Positions 35,221 through 44,740 of a stretch of DNA of 64,000 nucleotides are shown piece by piece. The notes beneath the pieces were generated by a model. It ran no database searches, was not told the DNA's origin, and saw only the letters and a program-made list of their open reading frames with translations. Position 1 is the stretch's first letter; the number at the start of each line of letters is the position of its first letter. Both the position numbers and the translations under genes were made by a program. Source of the DNA: Saccharicrinis carchari (GTDB lineage: Bacteria; Bacteroidota; Bacteroidia; Bacteroidales; Marinilabiliaceae); contig NZ_FXTB01000001.1 of assembly GCF_900182605.1 (NCBI RefSeq), positions 558,001-622,000 of the forward strand, read 5' to 3'.

Positions 35221-38200
35221 TTAAAAAGTAATATCCAATCCCAAAGTAAATGATCGCGGCAGTGCTTGTCCGATACCGGTAATCTCGGGGTCGATACCTT
35301 CGTAACCCGTTATCGTTAGTAGGTTATTGGCCTGTGCGGTGAGTTTAAACGAGGACACCCCTTTCATGTTCAGGTGATCGCTCAGGTTGTAGCGCACAAT
35401 AAGGTTTTTCCAGCGCAGGTACGAGGCATTTTCAACAAACAACGAATTAACGCTGGTGTCGGAAAAGAATTTAGGATAAGGCAGGGGTTTATTATCGCCC
35501 GGTTTTAACCATATATCGTTATAAAAACCCTCGTAGGGCACTTCTCCGTTTTTTACGTTACGTATCATGCGGGCTTTAAGGTTATTGTAATTAACGCCCC
35601 CCCAGGCATAGGTAAATAAGGTAGAAATTTCTACATTGTGGTAGTTAAAGATATTGGTAAATCCACCGGTTACCGGATGGGTGTAGGTTCCAAAACCTGT
35701 CATCTGGGGGGCTACTCCACCACTTACCAGGTTCCCGTTCTCGTCGTAATAAATGGGCATGCCATTTACGGGATTTACACCTGCCCAGTGCTTTACGTAG
35801 GCCGAATTAATGGGCTCGCCCACTTTAAAATATCCTTCGCTACCCACTTTTATCTCATCCTGAAGATACAGATCGGTTATTTTATTTTGATTATAGGCAT
35901 AGTTAATGCTTGTAGTCCAACGAAAATGATCGGTACGCACGGCTACCGCGCTCAATTGCAATTCGATACCCTTATTGCGCAGGGCACCAATATTGCGCAA
36001 CAAGCCGGAATAGCCGTTGCTGGCCGGTATATCGACTGCTGCCAGCAGATCATCGGTGTTTTTTACATAACCCTCGAGGGTACCATAGATGCGATGATGG
36101 AACAGACCAAAATCCAGTGCCACGCTCCATTGCCTGGCTCGCTCAAATTTTAGGTCGGGATTCCAAAACTCCACCAGATTAATTACCCTGTTGCCCATAT
36201 AGGTATTGCTGTTGGTAAAGTCGTAAAAGGGCAATCCCAGCGTTTGCCTGATGCCGCCCGAATTATAATTTACACCATAAGAAGCACGCAACTTAAACTG
36301 ATCGAACCTATCGAACCGACCGAACCATGGCTCATGCTGTATGTTCCATGCGCCACCTACCCCCCAGGCCGGCACAAAACGCTTGTCTTCGGGGAGAATA
36401 GAAGAGCCGTCGTAGCGAAACGATCCGGTTACATTATAACGAGAACTGAAATTATAGTTGCCGCGCAGGAAAAGACCCAACAGTGCATCGTAATATTTTG
36501 CCGTAGAAACTGTAGCATTGGGATTAGCACCGATTTCAGGATCCACCTTATCCGAAATACCAATACTGTTAAAACCAAAGCCCCAGTTTTTGGTATGGAT
36601 ATATTCGCTCCCGCCACTCAACGAAACGGAATGATCGCCCATGCGTTTTCTGTAATCGAGCCCCAGGTTGACACGCGACGTAAGCGATTTAGATTCATTT
36701 TTGCTAAAAGCACCTTTCCCTTTTATCAGTCCGGCGTTCCCGGTTATTTTGTTGGGTAGGGTTACACTGTTATTTTCGCCATCGTTGTAGGTTATTCCAA
36801 ACGTAGCGTTCAGGTTTAAACCGTCGGTGACGACCCAGTTTAGCCTGGAGTTCAGATCGACCCTCCAGGAGGTGTAATCAGAATACCGACTATCCAATTC
36901 GTCGTTGGGGTATTCGAAATATTGTCCACCAATGGCAATTGGGTTGCGCGCAATGAAATCGACGGTGCTTTCCGTTTCGTAGGGTTGCAAGGTGTATATA
37001 AGGCTTGCCGGCGATGAGTGCGATTTGGAACGTTGGCTACGACCTACCGATGAATCGAAACCTATAGACACCTCCTCGTTTAGGTTATGATCCAGGTTAA
37101 AACGCGTGGTAAAACGTTTTGCCCAGGAATTGTCGAAGCCCCCTTCTTCATCGTAGTAACTCGCCGAGATGTAGTAGCGGGTATTGTCGGCTCCACCCGA
37201 TAGGCTCAATTGCAAATCTTTTACCTGGGCTATGCGCGATAATTCTTTTAACCAATCCGTATCCACCGATTGGAGCTCGCGATAACGCTTATTTTTTATA
37301 AATATCTCTTCCTCGGAATCTCCGGGTGCCGGGGTATAAATAAACCCCAAACCGGAAACAATTTGCAGCTCTCTTTCGAGCGCGAGTTTCTCAGGCGATT
37401 TCATCAAACTGATGCCACCCAGTCCGGCTATGGGTTTTACCGTATGCTGATAGCGCACGTTATAGCTGGTTTCGCCCACAATACCGCGTTTAGTTTTAAT
37501 TTCAATCACACCGGTTGCGCCCCGCGTTCCATATTCTACGGTAGATAAGCCATCTTTAAGCACCCTGATGTCGACAATATCATCGGGGTTAATGGTACTG
37601 AATACATCAGATGAGATGGGTGATCCGTTGAGGATGTAGAGCGGTTCGTTTGCCCTGTTGGCGGAAACCAGCTCAATGTCGTCTTTTGAGCGGATACCCA
37701 GGGAGTTATTACCACGGATTCGTATGGTCGCCTTTTCGCCCGGCTCACCACTCGATTGTATGGCCAGTCCGGCCACCTGCCCTTGCAACAACTGATCGAA
37801 AGAACCGGCAGGGGTGCCCGCCGAAAAAACCTTGGTATCGATTTTTCCCACCGAGCCGGTGATGGTGCGCACATCTTTCTGATTTTCACCAAAAACCACC
37901 ACTGCCTCCAAATCTTGCGAAGCGGGCTTTAACTGAATATCAATAATAGTCTTCGTACCTACTGTAAGTTCTTGGGGTTGATAACCGATATAAGAATAAA
38001 CCAATATATTTTCCGGCACAAGACCGCCCAATTTGTAATGTCCTTCGTAGTTTGTTATAACGCCCGAAGTAGTATTTTTTATTAATACGGTTGCTCCGAT
38101 AAGTGTTTCGCCCGTTTGTGAATCCGTAACGATACCTTCTACCGTAATTTGCTCCTGCGCGTGGGTGCCCAAACCAAAACCGAGACAAAGGAAAAGGGTA

Positions 38201-38232
38201 AAAAGGCAATAATACTTTTGTGTAAACCTCAT
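35221..38232 (-). CDS. SusC/RagA-family TonB-dependent outer-membrane transporter
   Basis: 1003 residues. Signal peptide (LFTLFLCLGFGLGTHAQ), CarboxypepD_reg domain at about 28-110 (TVEGIVTDSQTGETLIGATVLI), TonB plug at about 112-235 (SGEPGEKATIRIRGNNSLG; EPLYILNGSPISSDVFSTINPDDIVDIRVLKDG; YGTRGATGVIEIKTKRG), and a beta-barrel to a terminal aromatic residue (RSFTLGLDITF). It imports substrate delivered by the SusD lid with energy from TonB. No glycoside hydrolase is nearby; the flanking M16 protease points to peptides. It lies 75 bp after the protease gene on the same strand. Confidence 0.95.
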   Translation of the reverse strand: MRFTQKYYCLFTLFLCLGFGLGTHAQEQITVEGIVTDSQTGETLIGATVLIKNTTSGVITNYEGHYKLGGLVPENILVYSYIGYQPQELTVGTKTIIDIQLKPASQDLEAVVVFGENQKDVRTITGSVGKIDTKVFSAGTPAGSFDQLLQGQVAGLAIQSSGEPGEKATIRIRGNNSLGIRSKDDIELVSANRANEPLYILNGSPISSDVFSTINPDDIVDIRVLKDGLSTVEYGTRGATGVIEIKTKRGIVGETSYNVRYQHTVKPIAGLGGISLMKSPEKLALERELQIVSGLGFIYTPAPGDSEEEIFIKNKRYRELQSVDTDWLKELSRIAQVKDLQLSLSGGADNTRYYISASYYDEEGGFDNSWAKRFTTRFNLDHNLNEEVSIGFDSSVGRSQRSKSHSSPASLIYTLQPYETESTVDFIARNPIAIGGQYFEYPNDELDSRYSDYTSWRVDLNSRLNWVVTDGLNLNATFGITYNDGENNSVTLPNKITGNAGLIKGKGAFSKNESKSLTSRVNLGLDYRKRMGDHSVSLSGGSEYIHTKNWGFGFNSIGISDKVDPEIGANPNATVSTAKYYDALLGLFLRGNYNFSSRYNVTGSFRYDGSSILPEDKRFVPAWGVGGAWNIQHEPWFGRFDRFDQFKLRASYGVNYNSGGIRQTLGLPFYDFTNSNTYMGNRVINLVEFWNPDLKFERARQWSVALDFGLFHHRIYGTLEGYVKNTDDLLAAVDIPASNGYSGLLRNIGALRNKGIELQLSAVAVRTDHFRWTTSINYAYNQNKITDLYLQDEIKVGSEGYFKVGEPINSAYVKHWAGVNPVNGMPIYYDENGNLVSGGVAPQMTGFGTYTHPVTGGFTNIFNYHNVEISTLFTYAWGGVNYNNLKARMIRNVKNGEVPYEGFYNDIWLKPGDNKPLPYPKFFSDTSVNSLFVENASYLRWKNLIVRYNLSDHLNMKGVSSFKLTAQANNLLTITGYEGIDPEITGIGQALPRSFTLGLDITF

Positions 38233-38307
38233 TATAAATAAAATAATAAACTGATGCAGCTTTTGTTATTAAAATAGACGAAACAAAAAAACAACTTAAA
38301 TCCCAGG

Positions 38308-41118
38308 TCAAATTTCCGGGCTAAGGATAAATTGCAGGTGGTTTTTCTTGTTCAGATATTTTTTGGCCAGCTTGCTCAAGCGCTTTGCTGTAACCTCTTG
38401 AATCTGTTCTTCAAAGCGCTCAAAATCCTGCTCATCTTCACCGCGCGTCCATTGATCTTCCAGTACACGGCGCCAGTAGCCGTTGGTTTTAAGCGAGCCT
38501 TCTCTGTTTTTGAGCCACGCTTTTTTTACTTTCGCTAAATTTTCGGCCTTTATTCCTTTTTGCATCTCTTTTATCTGGCCAAAGGTAGCATCCACCAATG
38601 CGTCAATATTCGCGGGCGAACCGGTAAAATAGATGTCCATCCGATAACTGCTGTATGGTCGTTGCAAAACGGTAGACGAAGCATAGGGCGAATAAGCACC
38701 ACCCATTTCCTCACGTAATTTCTGATTTAAACGGATGGTGAGCAGGTCGCTCAGCAATCCCATTTCTATCCTTGATTTTTGCGTGCTTGGGTAGGCACCC
38801 GTAAAACGCATCAGCATCTTCGACTTATCCACTGTATTCCGTGGAAAATCGTAACGATGGGCTCCTTTGGGCGGACGAATGCCATGATCGGTATAAGAAG
38901 TATTAATCTTATCGCCCGGAAGACTGCCCAGATATTGTGCCAAAAGTGGCTTTACCGAATCAACACAGAAACTACCCACCATAAAAAAGCGCGTTCCATA
39001 CGCGGAACCAAATCGTGATTGATAAAAATCAAATGCTTTATCTAAGCTTAACTTATCCAATTGTTTGGGGGTTAATAATGTGGCCGTTCGCGGACTGTTT
39101 TGCATCATCACCTTGTTCACCTGGTCGGTGAAATAGGAATCCGGACTGTTCAGGCTGTTCCTGTTGTACTCTTTTTTATTTTCAATAAATTGTACAAACC
39201 TATCCACATCCTTCCGTGGTTCCGTATAGCTCAGGTAAGTCAGTTGCAGCAAGGTTTCAAAATCCTGTTTCGACGAAAAGCCCGAAACCCCCTCCGTATA
39301 TCGGTGGATATATGGTGCCACATACACCTGCTTGCCCGAAGTAATCCGGTCTATCTGCATGGCATTGAATTTGGAAAGCCCACCACCGTTCACCAAAGTA
39401 GCCGCCATGGATGCATTATCGAAATTATCCACCGTAGCCAACGAATAGCCCCCCTCACGTAACGAGGAAAAGCGGATTTCGTCATTTTTAAAGTCGGTAG
39501 GCTTTAAGGCCACACTCACGCCGTTGGCAAACTCGATGGTGGTAATGCCCATTTTTTCGTAAAAAGTTTCTTTCACGATAGGTTTGCTCTCCGGTTTGGT
39601 TTCCATTAAAGGTTCGTCCACATTCATATCTACATAGGCTTGCAAACTTTCGGTATCGATATTTTCTATGGCCGCCAGAAGCTCTTGCTCGCTTGGGGTT
39701 TGGGTATCTTCGGGCGTGGTGACCAATATTACACGATTATCTTCCGACTGATTTAAGTATTGGTTTACCAGTGCCTGTATATCCTCCAAGGTAATTTCAT
39801 CGAGCACGGTTTGAACAAATTCTTTTTTAAAGGACAAGCTGGCGTTCTCTTCGCCATAAACAATATGATTTGAGATACCCTCCATGATTTGTGCCGACGA
39901 TAGCTTGTCGCCCTCCTGTGCCATACGCTCAACGTCGGCGTATAACACTTCCTTTTTCCGATCCAGCTCGGCCTGGGTAAATCCATGTTTTTTTATACGC
40001 AACAATTCGCGCATTAACCCTTGAGTGCCTTCAAGTATCAAGTCGGCTTTTACTGTGGCCAGCGACATATACCGCTCCGTTTTACCGGGTGCGCTACTTG
40101 CATACGACTGCGCATACATGTAAGGTGCATTATTTTGTTGAGCGATATCGGTGAGCCGCTGATTGATCATGTAAGTATAAACGATATTGGCCACACTACG
40201 CCTTAAATCGCCCAATGTTTCTTCGGGGCGATGCGGTAATTTACGGATAATCTTAACCGAGGTGCTGGTAATTTCCTTGTCTTTGATAATTTTCACCAAG
40301 GTATGGCTGTGCTTGGGCAAGGTATAATACTTGCGTTCGGGTGCATTTTCCGGATTTTGAAGATGTCCGAATGTAGCTTGGATACGTTGCTCCATATTTT
40401 CCTGATCAAAATTGCCCACTACGATCAGCGTGGCCAAATCGGGTCGGTACCACGAACGATAGAACTTGCGCAGCTCTTCGTCGTTCCCTTGTTTGGTTAC
40501 CACCTCCATCCGTCCGATAGGGCGGCGGTGAAGGTAACGAGAATCGTGGTACAGCAAGGGATACATTGCTTGTTTCAAGCGCTCACTCAATCCGATGGTA
40601 GTGCGCCACTCTTCCAGAATAATATCACGCTCACTATCGATATCTGCTGTATTTAGGGTTAAACCTGAGAGCAAATCGCCAAAAAAGTAAAATGCTTTAT
40701 CCAGCGTTTCCTTTTGGGCGTTGGGCAGGGGCAACATATACACCGTTTCGTCGTAGCCGGTGTAAGCATTTAAATCGGCGCCAAACTCCACGCCAATCGA
40801 TTGTAAATAATCAATCAGGGAATTATCCGGAAAATGCTTACTCCCGTTAAAAACCATGTGTTCCAAAAAGTGAGCAAAACCACGCTGTTCTTCCGTTTCT
40901 AATATCGATCCGGCTTTGATTACCATGCGCATTTGAACTTGCTTTTGGGGTATGCTGTTGTGCTGCAAAAAATAAGTAAATCCATTGGGCAGCGTTTTCT
41001 TTATAACTGCGGGGTTCAAAGGTATCGGGGTTGGATCTATTGACTGTGCCTTAGCCTCATGTGCAAAAAATAAAGCAAAGAAAACAACACAAAAATATGT
41101 TGAAATATGGTATTTCAT
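38308..41118 (-). CDS. Exported M16-family (insulinase/pitrilysin) zinc metalloprotease
   Basis: 936 residues from the ATG at 41118; a TTG at 41136 would put six residues before the signal peptide MKYHISTYFCVVFFALFFAHEAKAQ. The inverted zinc motif is His83-F-L-Glu86-His87 (GFAHFLEHMVFNGS), with the distal ligand region SERDIILEEWR. The second M16 half (from about residue 480) has the non-catalytic M16C substrate-binding repeats. Members degrade small peptides in a closed chamber. As the first gene before susC-susD it probably trims peptides for import or after import into the periplasm (inference). Confidence 0.93.
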   Translation of the reverse strand: MKYHISTYFCVVFFALFFAHEAKAQSIDPTPIPLNPAVIKKTLPNGFTYFLQHNSIPQKQVQMRMVIKAGSILETEEQRGFAHFLEHMVFNGSKHFPDNSLIDYLQSIGVEFGADLNAYTGYDETVYMLPLPNAQKETLDKAFYFFGDLLSGLTLNTADIDSERDIILEEWRTTIGLSERLKQAMYPLLYHDSRYLHRRPIGRMEVVTKQGNDEELRKFYRSWYRPDLATLIVVGNFDQENMEQRIQATFGHLQNPENAPERKYYTLPKHSHTLVKIIKDKEITSTSVKIIRKLPHRPEETLGDLRRSVANIVYTYMINQRLTDIAQQNNAPYMYAQSYASSAPGKTERYMSLATVKADLILEGTQGLMRELLRIKKHGFTQAELDRKKEVLYADVERMAQEGDKLSSAQIMEGISNHIVYGEENASLSFKKEFVQTVLDEITLEDIQALVNQYLNQSEDNRVILVTTPEDTQTPSEQELLAAIENIDTESLQAYVDMNVDEPLMETKPESKPIVKETFYEKMGITTIEFANGVSVALKPTDFKNDEIRFSSLREGGYSLATVDNFDNASMAATLVNGGGLSKFNAMQIDRITSGKQVYVAPYIHRYTEGVSGFSSKQDFETLLQLTYLSYTEPRKDVDRFVQFIENKKEYNRNSLNSPDSYFTDQVNKVMMQNSPRTATLLTPKQLDKLSLDKAFDFYQSRFGSAYGTRFFMVGSFCVDSVKPLLAQYLGSLPGDKINTSYTDHGIRPPKGAHRYDFPRNTVDKSKMLMRFTGAYPSTQKSRIEMGLLSDLLTIRLNQKLREEMGGAYSPYASSTVLQRPYSSYRMDIYFTGSPANIDALVDATFGQIKEMQKGIKAENLAKVKKAWLKNREGSLKTNGYWRRVLEDQWTRGEDEQDFERFEEQIQEVTAKRLSKLAKKYLNKKNHLQFILSPEI

Positions 41119-41556
41119 TCTATTAGTTTTTAACAATAAAAAATGATGATTTTTTTTGACCTAGAAGAGTCCGTTATTTGTCGCGCCCAGATAGGAACGC
41201 AAAAACGGGCGCAAAGATATTAAAAAAATGGGCAAGAAAAAAAGATAAATCAAAATATGAATTGCATGCAAAGCCTATCAATATAGCATCCTTTATGGAA
41301 TTTAGAGCATCTGCACAATCGACCAATACAAGGAAAGACAATTGATTTAAATTCAGATTTATTGCAGTAAAGCTTTCACATTCATTTTTACAATTAATAG
41401 CAACATGTGGCCCGGTATCCCCTCTTGTTTATTAACGATCATGAGGAGAATATTTAGCCATCTGCCTGAAAACACGCCGAATATTTTTGCCCGAACCGAT
41501 ACTCTGTTTGAGGGTTGGCGAGTTGGAGGCGCGTAAAATTTTAATAAAATATCCCT
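41119..41556. other. Intergenic region before the protease/SusCD operon
   Basis: 438 bp between the DUF721 gene end and the protease start, both on the minus strand. The half nearer the protease holds the promoter box at 41212-41219. I see no gene, repeat or terminator hairpin in the rest, and no obvious terminator for recF-dciA. Confidence 0.6.
41212..41219 (-). promoter_or_regulatory. Promoter -7 box of the protease-SusCD operon
   Basis: CAAAGATA on the plus strand, TATCTTTG on the minus strand, matches TAnnTTTG, 94 bp before the protease ATG. No good -33 box is visible, so an activator or extracytoplasmic sigma factor may be needed. Confidence 0.5.
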
Positions 41557-41847
41557 TTATCGAATTACCACGGCCGTTACCACCTTGTGGCCCACTTCTT
41601 CGTTCAGGGCGTGCATTATTTTATCCTTCAACATAAGCAACTCATTGCGCATTACACTGGAATTAATGCTCAGGTACAAGGTACCCCGATACATATAAAT
41701 ATTGGTGGTTGCCCTTGCCACAGTTTTACCAATTACCTTTTCCCAGGAGCGCACCACCCGGTTTTCGAGCATCTTATGATCCAAACTCTCTTTTTTGAGA
41801 ATATCATGGATAATTGATTTAATATGTACAGCATTCTTTCTTTCCAT
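41557..41847 (-). CDS. dciA: DUF721 / DciA-family protein
   Basis: 96 residues, of the DUF721 family: HIKSIIHDILKKESLDHKMLENRVVRSWEKVIGKTVARAT, then YRGTLYLSINSSVMRNELLMLKDKIMHALNE. DUF721 proteins include DciA, the ancestral bacterial loader or operator of the DnaB replicative helicase; here only the core domain is present. It lies 66 bp after recF on the same strand, a common Bacteroidota neighbourhood that supports a DNA replication role. Confidence 0.85.
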   Translation of the reverse strand: MERKNAVHIKSIIHDILKKESLDHKMLENRVVRSWEKVIGKTVARATTNIYMYRGTLYLSINSSVMRNELLMLKDKIMHALNEEVGHKVVTAVVIR

Positions 41848-41913
41848 AAAATATTTTTGACAAAATAGTTAAGCATAAACAGTTTTGCAGGTCGTTTATA
41901 AAACAGGCACCCA

Positions 41914-43017
41914 TTATATCAAATCAAATGCTCCGTTGTCCACCATAAATATACGGCTTTCCTTTTTTATTTTTTTCAGAATCGGCTGTATCCTGTTTAT
42001 TTGCGTATCCGTAATAAATATTTGGCGAAAGCAGTCGCCTCCTACAAGTTCTATGAGCTTGTCGCCCCGCTGGGTGTCAAGTTTATCAAAAATATCGTCT
42101 AACAGCAGGATGGGAGTCTTTTTTTTATATTTGGATAAAAACTTGAACTGTCCTAATTTTAAGGCGATTAAAAAGGTTTTTTTCTGTCCTTGCGATCCCA
42201 TTTTTTTGATGGGGTAAGCACCAATTTTAAAATCCACATCATCTTTGTGTACCCCTTTGGTGCTGTAGCCCAACAGCATATCGCGCTCACGTGCATTTTT
42301 TAGATGGCTTTTAAAATCTTTATCTTTCAAATGCGACTTATAAACAAATTCGACCTCTTCTTTTTGCCCGGAGATAAAATTATAGGTTTCCAAAAAAACA
42401 GGTTTAAGCTCTTCCAGAAAGCGAGTACGCGCCTGCACAATCTTTTTACCCAACTCAATCATTTGGTAATCCCATATATCCAGCATATCATGCGCTGATG
42501 GATTCAACACTTTCAATTTTTTAAGATACAGGTTACGTTGCGATATAATTTTATTGTAATTGATGAGTTGTTCGAGATAGGTTTTATCGTATTGCGAAAT
42601 AACCCCATCTACATATCGGCGCCGTTGTTCGCTCCCTTCAACAATCAAGCGCTCGTCCTGTGGCGATATCACTACCAGGGGCAGCAAACCGATGTGGTCC
42701 GAGAGCTTATCGTATTCTTTTTTATTACGTTTAAATTGTTTTTTAACACCGTTTTTTACTCCACAATAGATATGCTCTTCTTCATTGTTGACATGATAAG
42801 TACCCTGCACCACAAAGAAATCCTGATTATGCCTAATATTCTGGCTATCTACAGGATTAAAAAAACTTTTACAAAACGACATGTAATATATGGCATCCAG
42901 CAAATTTGTTTTACCGGCACCGTTGGAACCTATCAAACAGTTAATGCCTTTGCATAAGTCCAATTGTGCAAGTTCGATATTTTTGAAATTGATGAGATGC
43001 AGATGTTTTAAAAACAT
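41914..43017 (-). CDS. recF: DNA replication and repair protein RecF
   Basis: 367 residues. SMC-like ATPase: FLKHLHLINFKNIELAQLDL at the start, Walker A GSNGAGKTN at 30-38, the ABC-signature region IGAYPIKKMGSQGQKKTFLIALKLGQF, and Walker B PILLLDDIFDKLD. It loads RecA at single-strand gaps with RecO and RecR. The start ATG is followed immediately by the conserved first strand. A promoter -7 box lies 22 bp upstream, and it is followed by dciA. Confidence 0.95.
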   Translation of the reverse strand: MFLKHLHLINFKNIELAQLDLCKGINCLIGSNGAGKTNLLDAIYYMSFCKSFFNPVDSQNIRHNQDFFVVQGTYHVNNEEEHIYCGVKNGVKKQFKRNKKEYDKLSDHIGLLPLVVISPQDERLIVEGSEQRRRYVDGVISQYDKTYLEQLINYNKIISQRNLYLKKLKVLNPSAHDMLDIWDYQMIELGKKIVQARTRFLEELKPVFLETYNFISGQKEEVEFVYKSHLKDKDFKSHLKNARERDMLLGYSTKGVHKDDVDFKIGAYPIKKMGSQGQKKTFLIALKLGQFKFLSKYKKKTPILLLDDIFDKLDTQRGDKLIELVGGDCFRQIFITDTQINRIQPILKKIKKESRIFMVDNGAFDLI

Positions 43018-43038
43018 AGACGTGCTATTTTAGGATGA

Positions 43039-43046
43039 CAAAGGTA
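43039..43046 (-). promoter_or_regulatory. Promoter -7 box for recF-dciA
   Basis: CAAAGGTA on the plus strand, TACCTTTG on the minus strand, matches TAnnTTTG. It is 22 bp before the recF start, implying a short leader. No clear -33 box. Confidence 0.5.
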
Positions 43047-43139
43047 ACCAATCTTATAAAGATACCTTATAGCCCTGCCTTAAAACAAGAGATAAAATTT
43101 CAACCTGTTTTGTCATTACCTATTATTACATTTTATCCT

Positions 43140-43147
43140 TACTTTTG
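43140..43147 (+). promoter_or_regulatory. Promoter -7 box for the MarR gene
   Basis: TACTTTTG matches TAnnTTTG, 29 bp before the marR-type start at 43177. The nearest TTTTG (43108-43112) is too far to be a standard -33 box. Confidence 0.5.
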
Positions 43148-43176
43148 CATTAGAAACAAAATATAACAATAGCCAT

Positions 43177-43662
43177 ATGGATTACAAAAACATTATTATA
43201 AAAATTAGACGCATCGTTCGTTCCATCAATTTGGAATCGAAAAAAATTCAAAAAGATTATGGTGTCAGCATACCGCAGATTTTATGCTTGGAATACCTGA
43301 AAAATTCGCCCAACTACCAAGCTACGCAAAAAAACATCCGCGACCATCTAAAATTAAACTCCAGCACCGTAACAGGCATTATTGACCGATTAGAGAAAAA
43401 AGGTATGTTGGCCAGGCTGCCCAAAACAGGCGACCGCAGAACAACGGTTATTGCCCTTACCTCGGGGGGCGACACCCTTTTAAAAGAAACCCCCGACTTA
43501 CTGCAACAGCGGCTTGCTGTAAAGTTAAAAACAGCATCGGCCGACGATTTGCTTGCTATAGGTGAAGTATTAGACAAGCTGGTAAACATGCTTGAAATAG
43601 CCGATATTGATGCTTCTCCGGTACTTACTTCAGCAGGTATTATAAAAGAAGAAGACAGTTAA
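43177..43662 (+). CDS. MarR-family transcriptional regulator
   Basis: 161 residues. A winged helix follows an N-terminal dimerisation helix: VSIPQILCLEYLKNSPNYQATQKNIRDHLKLNSSTVTGIIDRLEKKGMLARLPKTGDRRTTVIALT, the standard MarR pattern with the DxR wing (GDRR). The C-terminal helices complete the dimer, and the last 20 residues are an unstructured-looking tail. Ligand and targets are unknown. It is a single-gene unit divergent from recF across 159 bp. Confidence 0.92.
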   Translation: MDYKNIIIKIRRIVRSINLESKKIQKDYGVSIPQILCLEYLKNSPNYQATQKNIRDHLKLNSSTVTGIIDRLEKKGMLARLPKTGDRRTTVIALTSGGDTLLKETPDLLQQRLAVKLKTASADDLLAIGEVLDKLVNMLEIADIDASPVLTSAGIIKEEDS

Positions 43663-43714
43663 TATTTTATAGTAGCCCACTACTCAACCTCAATTTATAG
43701 AAAAGCAAAAAAAA

Positions 43715-44674
43715 TTATAAAAACACCAGATGATTTGCATCCATTTCCGTTTCGCCCTGCCAGCAGTACGCTGCTAATGTGCCGCCGTTGGCCGCACACG
43801 CATCCACGCAGCAAATGTTATTACGAACCACCATATTGTTTTTATCCATGCAATAATGACCAAAGAACACCATAGGTTCTTTTTCGGAATACCACTTATA
43901 AGGAAACAGGATTTGCCTGGGAATGGTGTAATCGGGTAAAGTAAATTTGTTACCATAGGCCAATTCGCGAAAGGTTTTATTTTCGGCTGGTTTCCACCAC
44001 CCTATCCTGAAGCTGCCTCTGCGGTTATTGTCCGAATCCTTAATGATTAAATCTTTTGGCAAGTTAAACTCAATGCCTTTAGTTGACTTTTCGACGGCGT
44101 TACCCAACGGATGCCTGGAGTCGGCCATGTAAGCCAGCGCTTTTTTTGAAAAACTTCCCTCCGTACGATGTTGTGCTATAATACGCGCATAATCGTCGTT
44201 CCAATAGGCATGTACCACCCTAAAAGCTCCAAAGTCGAGATGGATGGGTAAGGTACGCATCCATTTAATATATTTCTTAAGTAATTTTTCCTCCCCGTGG
44301 AATTCACTTTTCAATTGTTCGGCCATTTTTTTTGAGGAGTCGGAAATCTTTTTAAATGGTTTCCCGTCTTTATTTTTAGACAGGTGAAAAATAGCATACA
44401 ACTCATGGTTGCCCAATATGGCATGGGCAAAGCCATATTTTACCATATCTTTAACAATTTCCAGAACGCGTCGTGAATTGGGGCCACGATGAATAAAGTC
44501 GCCAACAAAAACAGCTTTTCTACGGGTGTGCCTCCATATGCCGTAAATCTGTTTATAACCGAGCATTGGCAGCAGTTGTTCCAACTCTGTGGCATTACCG
44601 TGAACATCGCCTATAATATCGTAATAACAATGTTCCTGGATAATATTATTTACTTTGTCTTTTATCTGCTCCAA
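43715..44674 (-). CDS. PPP-type metallophosphoesterase (symmetrical Ap4A-hydrolase / PrpE-like)
   Basis: 319 residues. The PPP metal motifs are complete: GDVHG at 22-26, GDFIHRG at 58-64 and GNHE at 88-91, with further histidines in FRVVHAYWND and FFGHYCM. The large insertion in the second half (NLPKDLIIKDSDNNRRGSFRIGWWKPAENKTFRELAYG) is longer than in simple ApaH. Substrates in the family are diadenosine polyphosphates or phosphoproteins, so the exact one is uncertain. Cytosolic. Divergent from the oxidoreductase gene with 66 bp between them. Confidence 0.85.
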   Translation of the reverse strand: MEQIKDKVNNIIQEHCYYDIIGDVHGNATELEQLLPMLGYKQIYGIWRHTRRKAVFVGDFIHRGPNSRRVLEIVKDMVKYGFAHAILGNHELYAIFHLSKNKDGKPFKKISDSSKKMAEQLKSEFHGEEKLLKKYIKWMRTLPIHLDFGAFRVVHAYWNDDYARIIAQHRTEGSFSKKALAYMADSRHPLGNAVEKSTKGIEFNLPKDLIIKDSDNNRRGSFRIGWWKPAENKTFRELAYGNKFTLPDYTIPRQILFPYKWYSEKEPMVFFGHYCMDKNNMVVRNNICCVDACAANGGTLAAYCWQGETEMDANHLVFL

Positions 44675-44740
44675 ATTTTAATATATTTGATTGTTGACAG
44701 CAGCCAAAAATAAAACATTTGGTTTATTTTAAAACAATTA

